DNA of 64,000 nucleotides from Ascidia mentula (lineage: Eukaryota; Chordata; Ascidiacea; Phlebobranchia; Ascidiidae): NCBI GenBank assembly GCA_947561715.1, contig OX387201.1, positions 19,916,001-19,980,000 on the forward strand, given 5' to 3'. Position numbers and translations under genes: made by a program. The notes beneath the pieces are model-generated. The model made no database searches and was not told the origin of the DNA. It saw only the letters and a program-made list of their open reading frames with translations. Shown in pieces: positions 1-11,200 of the stretch (position 1 is its first letter; each line of letters begins with the position of its first letter).

Positions 1-3000
1 CGCCTGCCCTCGTGTGGGCGAGTGACGCAAGATAATCCGCTGTAATACGTCATCATTGCGTCATCTTTCTTTCATGTGAAACTACAAATCACCCAAAAAG
101 TCGAATATATATTTCAACACGTACCTGCCATTGCCACTACGTCATCGTTGACGTCATCGAGGAAGTTGACGAGCGTAATGACGCCTCTAGCGGAAAATTC
201 GACAAGGGAAGTGTTTGTTATTATGCGAGCGAGAACAACCAGCTGTTAAATACACAACTGCTATAACTTAAAACCACTTCCTTCACGCTTTCGTTCCATA
301 TAAACCACAAGGTTTAAATTATTGCATGAGGTTTTAATTCATCTCACAAAGCTTTCTCAGATACAAGATATTTCTTTCCAACTTTACCTGAAAAGCTGCG
401 GTAGTTTTAAAAATCGGATCCTTGCACCGAAATAAATCCTCAAACGTTGTGAGGTTCAAACCACCCAAGCGTGAAATCCGTTGTTGTTGTTGGATTCGGT
501 TGAATGCGAACATGGTTAGTGCGAATACTGCTTGTAATTTCACCGCTTTGAAAAGAACAAAACAATTGTTAGTAAAAATTACTTCCAATTCGTTCACACA
601 TAAACTATGCACACGCAATTAACTTTATCGCCAATTATTTGTACGTAAATTTCAATAGAAAGTAAATACCCTGGCTTAAAGCAAGCTTCGCAGATTCAAC
701 AGGAGTTGTGGGAAACAAGTAGTAGAGGTGGGGATTACCCACCCGGTACTATATATTGAGCATTCTTTATTACATCACAAAGGTTTTACAACAAACCCAC
801 CATACTGGGCGAGTTGCAGACTTGCTGAATAATTTCGAATCCGAATCCGTCCAATTCGTTCAGTTTGTCTTCGTTCTCCTGACAACCGCTAACAAGACAC
901 GATAAACAATGGAGAAGATCGACCTTTAGAACAAACATCTTTTGTTTAATCGCGACTCTATGACGTAATTTCGGGCATCGCGTCACCTGCATCTTCTCGT
1001 CACGTGACGTTTTCCACACTCTGTTGACCAGCAGCTCAATGGCGCCCTCTTCGGCAATTGTGAGTTGAGAGTTCTTGTTGTTTATGTGGGCTACACCTGG
1101 ACCGATGTGAAAATAAAGTGAAATAATAATAAACAAATTTATCAAAAACAAACTTCAGGAAATTCACTGATTTCACAAACACAAAATATTGGATTCTGAA
1201 CGAAACCAATATTTTCGAATAGTGAAAAAAAACCAACACCAGACGTTCAAACTCCCTCTAACGCTTTAGGAAACAAAAAAGCTTCACGCGCAGCCATTGT
1301 CATTATGATAATACCTGAAATGCACGTTACAGAGGTAGGAAAAATTGTCACGCACCAATGCACATCTTGTTGATAGCATCCAGTGTTCCCATGACGACGT
1401 CCGACTGGTTTTCTCCAACCTGAGCAACCGGATGAGCGGAGGGATAGTGTTGTCACGTGACAAACGCGCCTGACTCGATGAACTTTTCCAGCTCCATGCT
1501 GCCACCGCCTGGCAACCTACAAACGAGACAATTCCATTCCAGCCATTGGCATCATAAAATCGTTTTGCTAAAATATTCGGCAAAGAACCTGTTTAGCGAC
1601 AACTTCCACTGATTGGGATCTTGTGTTTCCTGAACTCATTTTGTTTTACCGACATACACTGTTCAATTTTTAATATTATTCGTTTGTTTTATTTCAAATA
1701 TCAGAAATAAAGCAACTTTTTACCTATCAACTGAAGCGTGTCGGATTTGCTGAGTAACATGTCAATTATTTGACTCGTCCCGATTCTGCGAGCAATTGCT
1801 CTCTGCTGCTCAGGGTGGTGACCGGCCAACGACCACAGTGCGCATGCGCCGCGTTCCTTCACCTCATCCGACCAAATCTTTTACGAAAATGAAAGTTGAT
1901 GGAAATCTTTACATTGGGTTGATTAATGTATTTTTGCAAAATGGAAAGGAAAAATCAAAAAATGCCGGAAAAGAGTTCCACTAAAAGTCACAAGGTTTCA
2001 ATAAGAAATTTCTTTAAACTCGACAAACTTGATTTTTGTAACTTCATTTTCTACTTACTTGAAACAGACGACACAGAGCGGTCGGAGCTTCTTCTAACGA
2101 CGCCTCGTGTTGGGCTCTCTGGTTCCCTCTAGTGATGCATCCAACAGCAAGCGCAGCTTTCATCTGAGCGGGAATGCAATGACCTCGCAATATCGCCACC
2201 AGCGGCGCTAACACTCCGATTTGAACAAATTCGTTCTGTGTAAAATCTTTGGTTAAATTTTTAACTTTCTGACATTCAGGAAACAACAAAAAAGACCAAT
2301 TTTAATATTTCAGTAAAACTTTTGTAAAAACAACACAGGCCAAACAAAATGATTACTGCAAGCAATATAAACAACGACTTCACTTCTTGACTGAAAATAT
2401 TCAATTCTTCAACAGGTGCAAAATCCCACAAGTGTGGATTAATATTTAGGTCACAATTTACAACAAGCTTCATTCCCACACCCGTTATACCTGGTTGTCA
2501 TCGCAAACAGCGGCAATCGCGTCAGCAGTCGCCGTCTGAAGCGAATCGTCCTTCACCGTGAGAAAATCAACCAGGAACCCGGAAGCTCCACACTCCATAA
2601 TTCTCCGCTGGATGTCGCCCGCACCACTCGTGTCTCCCCGACAGAGTGAAGCCAGGGTGTTGATGACGTCCACAACCTGGAACAGTACCAGCTGGAAAGT
2701 TACAATTTCCTCAAAACCCATGGGAAGTATACGACGGACGCGAGGCATCGGTTTTAAACCAACTGCAATAAATTTAATCCAGAATTCCCCTCCTGTTATT
2801 TCTGACTCACGTCAACTTGGAGGAGTTCAACTAACGGCCGGATACCACCATGTGCGGCGATGCGTGACGCGTTGTCATCCACGTGAGCGAGATCCGAGAG
2901 AACAACAGAGGAACGCGATTGAATCTCGCATCTCTCATCCGTAGATTCCAGATCCTGGTTCTCCGGATCAAGATCGTGGGAGGCCATGGGTTTTAACAGA

Positions 3001-3790
3001 GAAATAAGAGCTGCGAAAAATAGTCCCCGATTGAAAAGAAACAAGTCTGACCAATCGACGGCATATTCAATATATTTTACACTTAACTTAATCAAATGCT
3101 GCACGATAAGCATAGATTGCACAAATTACATAATTTTTACGCAATGTTACTGCAGACATGAACAGAAAACGTGATACATAAAATAGCACCGATAAAACCA
3201 TGAGGGTTTCCGAGTCAGACACACAATTTCTCTTCCGTGTTTACGAGGTTTTCAAAAATACTGAACTGGTATTCAAGTACGATTTCTATCCTGACAAAAG
3301 TGAAATATTGACCACGTGACTTAACACCTACTTGGAATCGCTCCAGCGTTCGCAATCTCAACTCTGACGTCATCCTGTTCCGACATGAGGCAAATAACAG
3401 AACAAGCGAGTGATCTTATGTGAGAAGTCGTCTCGTCTTCCAAATCCTTCCCTAAACCTTCAACACACATGTTCACTGAGTCCTCGACAATCAAGTTCGA
3501 TGGTTTGGGATTTCTGGAGTTACAACTTGGACTCCAACCACAAACACACACTCGGTGCATCAGCGTAAAGATTTAACGAAGCGAAAAAAACGTTGCAGCG
3601 ACATCTAGCGGCAAACAACACACGTCTTTTAGTGAGTGCCAATCAGGTTTAGTGGGTGTTTCGACCATTAGGTCTCATCCGTGCAGCTTTTTTTGGTGAC
3701 TTCTTGTGGGGTTACAATAATATTAGGGAATAATAAATAAATCAATAAATTGTCACATTTGTCACATACAGAGTTTCTGAGTAATTAAAT
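1..3790. repeat. Segmental duplication, copy 1 (partner 59859-64000)
   Basis: Base 1 aligns with base 59859 in the same orientation. The offset is constant at 59858 for the first several hundred bases and then drifts by small indels. Exons, introns and intergenic bases are all duplicated, so this is a DNA-level duplication and not retroposition. Homology resumes after a gap of about 290 bp (copy 2, about 63590-63890) and continues to the right edge, so neither end of the duplication is enclosed by the window. Confidence 0.9.
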
Positions 3791-4046
3791 ATTACGCAAT
3801 CAATGACGTCACTCACCAACTAATGCTGGCCACACGTTTAAACTTTCCTCGTCATCACCATCCTTCCTCCCCTCCAAACTAATCAAATATTTGATGACGT
3901 CAGTGTGGTAACTGAGGGCTGCTCTTTGCACGGGACCGCCATCATTGACGTCACACGATCGCACGGTGGCGCCAGACTTGATGAGAAATTTGAGACAATC
4001 GAGCGCTCCACTTGAGGCAGCAACGAGCAGTGGTGTAGCGTTGTCC
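1..4046 (-). CDS. ANKAR: Ankyrin/armadillo-repeat protein, copy 1 (ANKAR-like), partial
   Basis: Repeat-scaffold protein; the molecular role is not visible. Exons read on the minus strand, with splice sites seen, are about 3817-4046 (ankyrin repeat, TPLLVAASSGALDCLKFLI), 3332-3513, 2811-3010 (ARM, GGIRPLVELLQ), 2491-2676, 2059-2235 (IGVLAPLVAIL), 1727-1880, 1356-1516, 987-1096 (EEGAIELLVNRV), about 800-920, 388-545, 128-231 and 1-39, which runs off the left edge. Ankyrin repeats followed by a long ARM array match the ANKAR order; other ANK/ARM proteins remain possible. Compared with the copy at 59.1-63.9 kb, this copy lacks the exon at about 63728-63885. It also has a 1-bp deletion near 1400 that shifts the frame inside the exon at 1356-1516. 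Its donor at 3326-3331 reads GTAGGT, where copy 2 has GTAAGT. It may be a decaying duplicate or an assembly of the second haplotype. Confidence 0.6.
3655..3692 (-). ncRNA. Degenerate hammerhead-ribozyme relic
   Basis: The minus strand reads GCTGCA, then CGGATGA (CTGATGA with one change), then a perfect 4-bp stem II (GACC TAAT GGTC), then GAAAC. These are the core blocks of the hammerheads at 4.5 and 53.35 kb, in the same order. The cleavage-side strand of stem I is not recognisable, so this is probably inactive. The same relic lies at 63557-63594 in copy 2 and so predates the duplication. Confidence 0.4.
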
Positions 4047-4099
4047 CTGTTTCAACAACATTGGTGAAGGCGCTCAACGTTAAATTAAGCACAAAAATC

Positions 4100-4160
4100 C
4101 TGATCGGGATTCATGGCAAGGAGAGTCCGGGTTCGAACCCCGGTGTGGTAAAAAATTAGC
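4100..4160 (+). repeat. tRNA-like SINE fragment (B-box)
   Basis: The stretch GGGTTCGAACCCCGGTGTGG is a near-consensus pol III B-box, preceded by a GATCGGGATTC block. Versions of the same module occur at about 16048-16110, 29040-29092 and 39285-39412, some inverted. No cloverleaf tRNA can be completed, so this is a SINE piece. The rest of 4160-4490 holds nothing I recognise. Confidence 0.5.
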
Positions 4161-4514
4161 AGCTGTTTTTCATTAAATTCCCATTTTCGTGATTTTTCAT
4201 GTTGGTTTTATTGATGACGAAATTAGCAGTGGTTGGATACCGGGTTAGTTTAAATAACGTTGCAAGGCACAAGTGCAATACACAGGGATGAGTCTAACCC
4301 GAATATCGTACGTGGAATGCGTTCCACTCAGATTGTAACAACGTCGCTAGGAATCTCACACTTGTTTATATAATAATGTCGCTATTTTTTTAAAGACCAA
4401 TTAGAATTTATGACGCAACTCTAGCAATATATGATAAATGTGCGGCAAGTTGAAAGTAAAAATAAACTAGGTTGATATATACTGGTTAGTACAGTAATTA
4501 TGGATGTGTGTTAG

Positions 4515-4571
4515 ATCTGCGGACACATGCACGCACTGTTTCAATCTACAAAGGTCTCATCAGTGCAGCTG
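4515..4571 (-). ncRNA. Hammerhead ribozyme-like motif (diverged)
   Basis: The minus strand reads AGCTGCA, CTGATGA, a stem II of about 14 nt, GAAA, an 'ACA...TGT' stem III and then TC before CGCAGAT. The catalytic blocks CTGATGA (4557-4563) and GAAA (4539-4542) are intact. Stem II is weak and stem I has mismatches, so activity is doubtful. Confidence 0.45.
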
Positions 4572-4694
4572 GTGACTGTGACACTGGCTGGGACAACTTG
4601 GATACTGACAGGGACACAGATTTTAACTTCTTGGTGTCTGTGGTGTAAGTGTGCATGGTAGTCTACAAGCTAGCCCAGTGCCACAGTCACACCA

Positions 4695-4749
4695 AACTGT
4701 ACTGATGAGACCTTATAGGACAAAATATTGTGTGCAAGTGTCTGCAGTT
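4695..4749 (+). ncRNA. Hammerhead ribozyme-like motif (diverged, G12 lost)
   Basis: AACTGTA is followed by CTGATGA (4702-4708), stem II GACC/GGAC with one mismatch, AAAA where GAAA is required, a stem III region, GTC, then TGCAGTT, which pairs with AACTGTA over 7 positions including one wobble. The architecture is complete, but loss of the conserved G12 predicts an inactive ribozyme. Confidence 0.5.
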
Positions 4750-4959
4750 CTCATGGATTATTATGGTTCTTTAATGTTTGTAAGGAAGAAACACATTTTG
4801 TGCTTGTTTTGTAGTTTGACTGATTCTGTTTGAAGTCAGATTACTGCACTTCATTATATATTTCAAATATAAGCTGGTTTAGTGCCTTTTAAAACCTTAT
4901 TTTGATAACCCAAACCCCGTTGTGTATTATTAAACATATATGTCCATGCACGTCTTATG

Positions 4960-5290
4960 GCCTCGACAGATCCCAGTATGGAAACTCATTATCACACGAT
5001 CATCTCAAATCCACCAACCTGTGATCCACTCAACAAAACATTTCCATCAGAGTTGTGAAACTTTTGTGACCGTGCGACGATGTTCAGACAATATAGTGAG
5101 CTTCTTCTCACGACCAGGAGTGTTTAAATCCCAAGCTACAACCGCTCCATTAGTAGCAGCAGTTGCGATCAAGTTTACATCCACAGGACTCCAACCCACT
5201 TCAACTCATGTTCAAACCCTGGCATTTTTTGAAAAAACTTCAGCTGATTATGTGTTAGGACTAACATGCTGATGACCAGGAATTGTGATC
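4960..5290 (-). pseudogene. WDR24 exon 2 fragment (duplicate)
   Basis: Strongly similar to 57440-57780, covering the second coding exon of WDR24 plus intron on both sides, so it is a DNA-level copy. The minus strand encodes the WD40 stretch ending LLSGSQ. Two 5-bp deletions, after the MS codons near 5205 and inside TFTKVSF near 5060, break the frame. It keeps an in-frame SPVDVNLIATAATNG, where the WDR24 gene itself has lost one base. No other WDR24 exon is nearby. The neighbouring stretch 5290-5720 holds nothing I recognise. Confidence 0.8.
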
Positions 5291-5724
5291 AAATCAAATA
5301 TTAGGTTCAGTGAATTATGTCAACTCTATGATTTTATTGGGTGATGACTAGCAACATGTTACAATATAAACTAATTGATCTTTGTTGTTTAAACAAACAG
5401 TTGCCTGAATACTCAGGATGATATAGGGTGAGAAATTCTTACCACAAACAAATCAAAGTTTGGGTCAACTTCTGACATTTTAATGCAATTTGAATTATAA
5501 CCACCAATATTTAAGTAATCATTATCACAACAATACTTTAATCATTAGCACAGCTTTGTTTTGATCCCAAACTAGTTATATTTTACATAGGACTTTGCAT
5601 CACCAAAGTACGTTACCTCATTTTTTTGCCTCTATTTTTACACAAACCATAGGTTCAAGTATTTTCCCATGGATCATCATGAGATCACAAACAAAAAAAC
5701 AGAAATTTGTTTTGTCAGACTTAC

Positions 5725-6867
5725 CAGAAGCAGTGTTTCCACAAACTATTTGAGCAGTCGATTGGGATTTGAGAACTGCAACTAAATCATTGAACGAAGT
5801 TGGTCGGATCCATGAAGTTCCACCATTGAATAATTCAAGCCTGGTTGCTTTTAGTTGAACCATCTTTCGTTTGTTGCATTTTAAATGACAAAAATCCTTT
5901 TCAAGATCCTAAGAAACAAAAACTGTTAAACATTTCTAGAGATAAAATGTTGTTTAATTAAAGTATTTGTTGGTCACAGAAAAGGAATCAGGAAGTTTGT
6001 ACAACTTAATGCATGTTGTACCTCAATGTCTGAAAATTTTTTCAGCAGTTTTGGGTCAGCATCTGTTGCAGAAGATTTCATTGCATCAAGTATGGGACGA
6101 TATCCAGTACAACGACAAATGTCTCCATCAAAACTATCTTTGCTCAGGCCAGAAAAACATACTCTGAATAACCCACCACAAATTTCCTGTAGATATTCAT
6201 GACGAAGCCAGGAGTGCAATAACCATACTGTGAACCATCAAACTCAGCTACACGAGTTTGTATTGTATTGTACCCATCTCTTCATGACCCAAGTCCTTCC
6301 ACAGTTGTTACTCTGCACCCGTCCACTGAAGCAAGCAGGCTGAGGCACGTTTGTCAATACATAAATTTTTTTTTAAATATGCATTTTTATGTCAAACACA
6401 ATAAAAATAGTTAATGAATAGGAAGCATCTGCATATCAGTTATGATTAAACAACAAACCAAGACATGGAGTTTAACTTTTAACATTCACCAAGTTTACAG
6501 CTTCTCTATCTTTCCAGGAGTTTTCTCCATGGCAACCACGTAACATCCACATCCTCCCTCATAACACATCACTTTTGTTCCAGTGAGTCCTGGTTGTGAT
6601 CGGAGCCATGAGTTCAGGCTCATCATCGGATCCACATCATCAACTGAACAAAGCAAACAGGTTTACAACAACTAATAATTTCTACTTCTATCTTTAACAA
6701 ACACGACCACATTTTTGTGACAGCTATTGCCAACAACTAAAATTAACTAAATAAAAATGCATCAAAAGCCTTAAAAAAAGAAACGCAGAAGTTTTTTTGC
6801 AAATAAGCTTCAACAAACCTGTATACAGTTGTCCATTTACATGGAATGATATTGAGGTACTTGTCAT
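5725..6867 (-). pseudogene. Aldehyde oxidase / xanthine dehydrogenase N-terminal fragment
   Basis: Molybdo-flavoenzyme family (oxidation of aldehydes or purines; two 2Fe-2S clusters, FAD, molybdopterin). Exons: 6819-6867 (start Met, ISFHVNGQLYT), 6499-6643 (plant-type 2Fe-2S, TGTKVMCYEGGCG), 6022-6339 (second 2Fe-2S region, VTTVEGLGS to [15 protein letters not shown]) and 5725-5863 (start of the FAD domain, WIRPTSFNDLVAVL, IVCGNT). The third exon has an in-frame TGA at 6282-6284 and a frameshift before DICRC. The invariant SQCGxCTPG reads SQYGYCTPG, losing a cluster ligand, and GGCGxC reads GGCGCY. The rest of the FAD domain and the whole molybdopterin domain are absent. This is a dead 5' fragment unless the assembly is wrong here. 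Confidence 0.75.
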
Positions 6868-7582
6868 TGTACCAAGTTTAACCACCTAAAGTGGAAGCAT
6901 AGATAGTTTCGTCGTATTTAAGAATTAGCTACAAAATTTTGTTGACAAAAAATGCACCATCAGTTTTGTATTAAAATTAATAACCTTTTACAATGGGGTT
7001 GAGAGAAAAAATATATAAAAAAAATTTACAAATTGCTGACAAACCACAGCAAATCAATACATGGATCCCGGATTGGAAAGTTTGTTTTTTTGCGCGGATT
7101 TTGTTTTTGGCGATTGTTAATTGTGCAGACGATCGATGATAAATCTTGGTAATATAAATTTATAATTAACGTAAAAACAAAAATTTGTAAATCAGAAGAA
7201 ATACACAAGAGCTCTTACAGCATTGGAATTAAATCTCGCTGGCAAACTCTCTGCGACGCTTAGCTTAAAAGTCATCATTCATTTGTTTTTCTGAATTTCC
7301 ATTTTTTCCTTAAAACGTGACTTGGCACTGGACCGATAGGGGATTTCCCAATTCGCAAAAACAGTGACGTCAGTTATTTTTAATGATCAGATATGGTTGG
7401 TCTTCAGGGGCCTTTTAACTGACGCCACAAAAAATTAAGGGTTTTTGTAATGCGACAGTTTTATCTGTTTCTTTCCATAACAATACATTTTCCAAACAGA
7501 AATAGAAACAAAATTTGTGTCCGAAGAGAACCTCCCCTTACGCGAAACCCTGTGTAGGTTTCAAGTTACGCATCAACTTCTA
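6572..7582. repeat. Flank duplication, left copy (partner 14673-15543)
   Basis: This kilobase, with exon 1 and most of exon 2 of the aldehyde-oxidase fragment, recurs almost identically after the 3' LTR of the BEL element. The right copy lacks about 133 bp (around 7381-7515) and then continues into other DNA at the point where this copy meets the 5' LTR. Between 6870 and 7582 there is no convincing gene. Confidence 0.9.
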
Positions 7583-8026
7583 TGTTACATCGCCACTAGT
7601 ATGCTGTGTGTGTGTTTTCTATGTTGTGATTGTTTGACGTCATCTCAATGTGCCGTTGTTGCGTCACACGAACATTTGTCTTAGTGGAACACTGCTGCCT
7701 GCCACTGCTGTTGACTTGTTATTGTCTACCAGTGCTGCTGACCTATTGTAAATGTATTTTCTATTTGAATAGCCTATTGCATAAAGATAATTTAAGTGCC
7801 ATTGTTTTCCGCTGACTGGTTGATCTGAAACCTCCCGAAATTTGTGACTCTGGTGCTATAATAATTCGGTAAGCAGAATTTGCTTATTTCTGTGTGTTTG
7901 TTTTTGGTCGCTAATTCTACAACTGTTTATGTAGAAACCGCAGCTCCGTCAGAATAAAGCGGATTTGTTAGTTTTCTTGGAAGAGGGTTGCGCGTTACGA
8001 CTATTGTAGAAAACCCCCCTGTTACA
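7583..8026 (+). repeat. BEL/Pao 5' LTR
   Basis: 444 bp, TG...CA ends with the inverted termini TGT/ACA. It includes a GAATAAAGC stretch near 7952 that could act as the polyadenylation signal. Small open frames inside recur identically in the 3' LTR and are not genes. Confidence 0.93.
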
Positions 8027-8080
8027 CTGTCCGGGCGCAGGAGTCACGCCCACCCGCACTGCCAAGGGCAGCGTAACATC

Positions 8081-8190
8081 GTTTCGAATTATTGGATTTA
8101 TTCTCAGCCATCGAATTATTTGGATTTATTCTCAGCCCGTTTTGAATTATTGGATTTAATCTCAGTCCGTTTCGAACTGTTTGGATTTAT
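8081..8190 (+). repeat. Tandem repeats in the BEL leader
   Basis: About four imperfect units of roughly 30 bp, each containing GAATTATTGGATTTATTCTC or a close variant, between the 5' LTR and the gag-pol start at 8218. Leader repeats can affect packaging or translation; nothing here shows which. Confidence 0.6.
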
Positions 8191-8217
8191 TACCATTGGG
8201 ATTTATTACTATTTGAA

Positions 8218-11200
8218 ATGTGTGATTCTGCTTCACCGTCTTCGTCTTCCACAGTCGAGGACCCGGCGGTTTTGCTAGTATCAAGCTGCGCGCACGCATG
8301 GCAACAATCTTGTCTGCGTGTTGAAGAGTTAATGCTGAAAATTGACAACGCTGTGCTTGTTAAAGAATACCTGCCACAGTTGGAGAAGTGTTTTTCCGAC
8401 CTGATTAATGCCTATGCGCCGCTTGCTGAAAACAGCGAAGAATTAGCTCTAGCAAGACAGGATTGCCAGCGCGCAAAACGTGAACTCGATTCTCGTGTTG
8501 CGGAGTGGTTTGCCAACGCCAAGAAGTCAACTGGGCGTCGGAAGACTATATCAAGCCGATCGTCGAGTTCACATGTTGACGTACATAGCTCTGTTTCCTC
8601 CACCTCCTCGATTACCCGTCAAAGAATAGCCGCTCGTGTTAAACTTCAATTGGCTCGGGTGTCACAGCGTCAAGTCAATGAAGATTCTGAACTTGCAAGG
8701 CGTCAAGCAGAACTTGATGCTGACCTTGCAAGGCGTCGAGCAGAACTTGATGCTGAACTTGCAAGGCGTAAAGCAGAACTTGATGCTGAACGAAGAAGAA
8801 AACAGGTCGACGATGAGGTTGAGATAGCCGAGGCTGAAGTACGTGCGTGGGAGGAAGAATCCATTGCTGGAGATCCCCTGCTGTGTGACCCAAGACACCC
8901 TCCCGTGACAAGTTCCTCTGTCGGGGGGCTTCGACCTGAGTTAAATATTGCGCCGGTAAATGCGTACCAACCTGCTGTCCCTGTCGTGCCACGGTCACAC
9001 CCAACTTGCGTGGATACGAAGCCGTTTTTCCCGCAATCTGTTAGCGCACCCGTTGCTAAGTTATATCAAGGTCCTGATCCCTTTCCGTCGAACATACAGG
9101 ATGTTGTCTCTCCGTCGCGTAGATACGTCCCAGAAGAGGACTTCATACAACAGCGAATCGTTTTGCCCCAGCCCGCGGTCAGAAAGTTTGATGGCGATCC
9201 GTTGAACTACTGGTCATTTGTTCGTGCTATTGAGTCCCATGTTCATAGCCGAACGAAGTCCCAAGATTCACGGCTAGTTTGTTTGTTGCAATTCTGCGAA
9301 GACTTCATTGCTGCTAAACTTGAGATCTACAGCAAGGATAAGATCTCAGGATACTCCAAAGCCCGTTCCCGACTTGAATACGATTACGGACAACCCCATA
9401 TTATTGCCAACGCATGTGAACGTCGGCTCAAACAATTTCCGCCAGTCAAGCAAGGTCGACCAAAAGACCTGATGGAATTTTCTGACCTTTTAGAAAAGTG
9501 TCGCAGCTCACTCGAAGATATTGAGGAGTACGCGAGCTTGAACTCCTTGGATACGTTAAGACAGCTAATTCGAAAACTGCCGTTCCGGCTTCAAGAGAAG
9601 TGGATCGAACGTTCCGTTCAAGTGCTCGACGAGACTGGATCCCAAGCCGGATATCTCGCCTTTACAAATTTTGTCGTAGAGCGAGCGCGCATCGCCAACT
9701 CGTTGTTCGGTGTCGAGGCTGTCTACGAAAGCGTGCACGAAAAACCCGTCCCTGTTTCGGTAAAGAAGGGTCCTCGTGCTGCTGCGTACAACGTCTCGTC
9801 GTCGACATCCAGTCAGCCTCGAAGTCAAAACCCACCTACTCCCGTTTCATGTGCGTGCTGTAACAAGCCTCACGACCTGTCCAAGTGCCCGAAATTCGAC
9901 GGAATGTCTCCCCAGGATAGACGCGGGTTTGTTGTCACAAATGGATTGTGTTTTAAATGCCTTTGTTCAGGTCATCGTTGCGGGAAATGCACGATTCGCA
10001 AGCCATGCTCGGTAGAAGGTTGCACTGGCACTTTTCACCACACAAAGTTGCATGGCGCCTTTCAGAAGAGGCGACCCGGCAAGATTACAGAGAACCCTGC
10101 CCCGAAGCCACCGCCGATAGAACAATCGGCAACGATAATGGAAGCTACAACGGACAACTGCGGAGTCTACCTCAACGTCGTTCCCGTAAAGGTCAGACAC
10201 AACGACATCGAGGTAAATACGTACGCTTTTCTTGATCAAGGTTCTACGTCTACATTTTGCGAACAAGGTCTGATTGATAAACTTGGTCTGCAATCCAAGG
10301 ATCGAAAGATTTGTCTGAGCACTCTGACAGATCAATCGCGAGTGTACCAAGGCTCCACTGTGTCCTTCACCGTCATGCCGCTTGATGACGGAGAGCCGTT
10401 GTTGTTGCCGGAAGTGCTGTCCATCGACAAAATTCCCGTGTCGCCGAATAGGATCCCTGATGCGAAGAAGCTTGCGGAGTTCAATCACCTCAAGGAGTTG
10501 CCCCTGCGTCGCCTGGAAGGGGGAACTGTGACGATACTGATCGGAGCCGATAACCCCGCAGCCTTCCACGTACAGTGTACACGTTCTGGACCGCAGGGGA
10601 CCCCTTGTGCTGTAAAGACATCTCTTGGCTGGTCACTCTTTGGTCCCGCACTTGGTTCGTCTGCAAGGAGCCAAGCACATGTCCGTTTTTTAAAGGTTGC
10701 ACAAGTCATGTTCCAACGGGAGATAGAGTGTTTGTGGAAGAGCGACTTTGGCGACGGGACATCAGTATTCGACATGCCCACATCCAGGGAAGATCGAATT
10801 GTTTATGACATGATGAAGGCATCGGTGAAGCACCAAGATGGACATTTTGAGCTCCCATTACCCTGGAGACCTGGAATCGAAAAGTTGCCACCCAGCCGCC
10901 AGATGGCGGAAAAGCGGCTGGTCGGTTTGAAAAGACGATTGTCTAACAACGATGTTCTGCGAAAGGGATATGTAGACACGGTGCAAACGTACATATCCAA
11001 AGGATACGCCGAAGAAATTCCCGACAACAAGGTCGTGACAGACAATCGCATCTGGTACCTGCCTCACCACCCAGTATTTAACCCACACAAGCCTGACGAG
11101 CTTCGTGTGGTCTTTGATTGTGCTGCCCGAAGCAGAAGCGTCTCACTGAACGACGCACTGATGCAAGGTCCTGATTTTGTAAACAGTTTGGTTGGCGTGC

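Larger units (their letters stand above)
4497..4766. mobile_element. Hairpin element with a hammerhead motif in each arm
   Basis: An imperfect inverted repeat: GGTGACTGTGACACTGG on the left is mirrored by CCAGTGCCACAGTCACACC on the right. Each arm ends in a hammerhead-like core pointing outwards. The 7-mer ATTATGG occurs at both edges (4497-4503, 4760-4766) and could be a short target duplication. The inverted-arm layout resembles the Penelope-like element at 16.6 kb on a small scale. No coding capacity. Confidence 0.5.

Noticed and set aside
5725-6867. Functional aldehyde oxidase or xanthine dehydrogenase gene
   Set aside because: In-frame stop, frameshift, lost cluster ligands and no molybdopterin domain downstream.
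7026-7208. 60-codon minus frame repeated at 15127-15309
   Set aside because: Repeated only because the flank is duplicated; low complexity and no splice context.
7630-7815. 61-codon frame in the LTR, repeated at 14276-14461
   Set aside because: Identical because the LTRs are identical; no sign of protein coding.
9967-10569. Antisense open frames (up to 200 codons) across the BEL gag-pol
   Set aside because: They mirror a strongly coding sense strand and have no motifs of their own.
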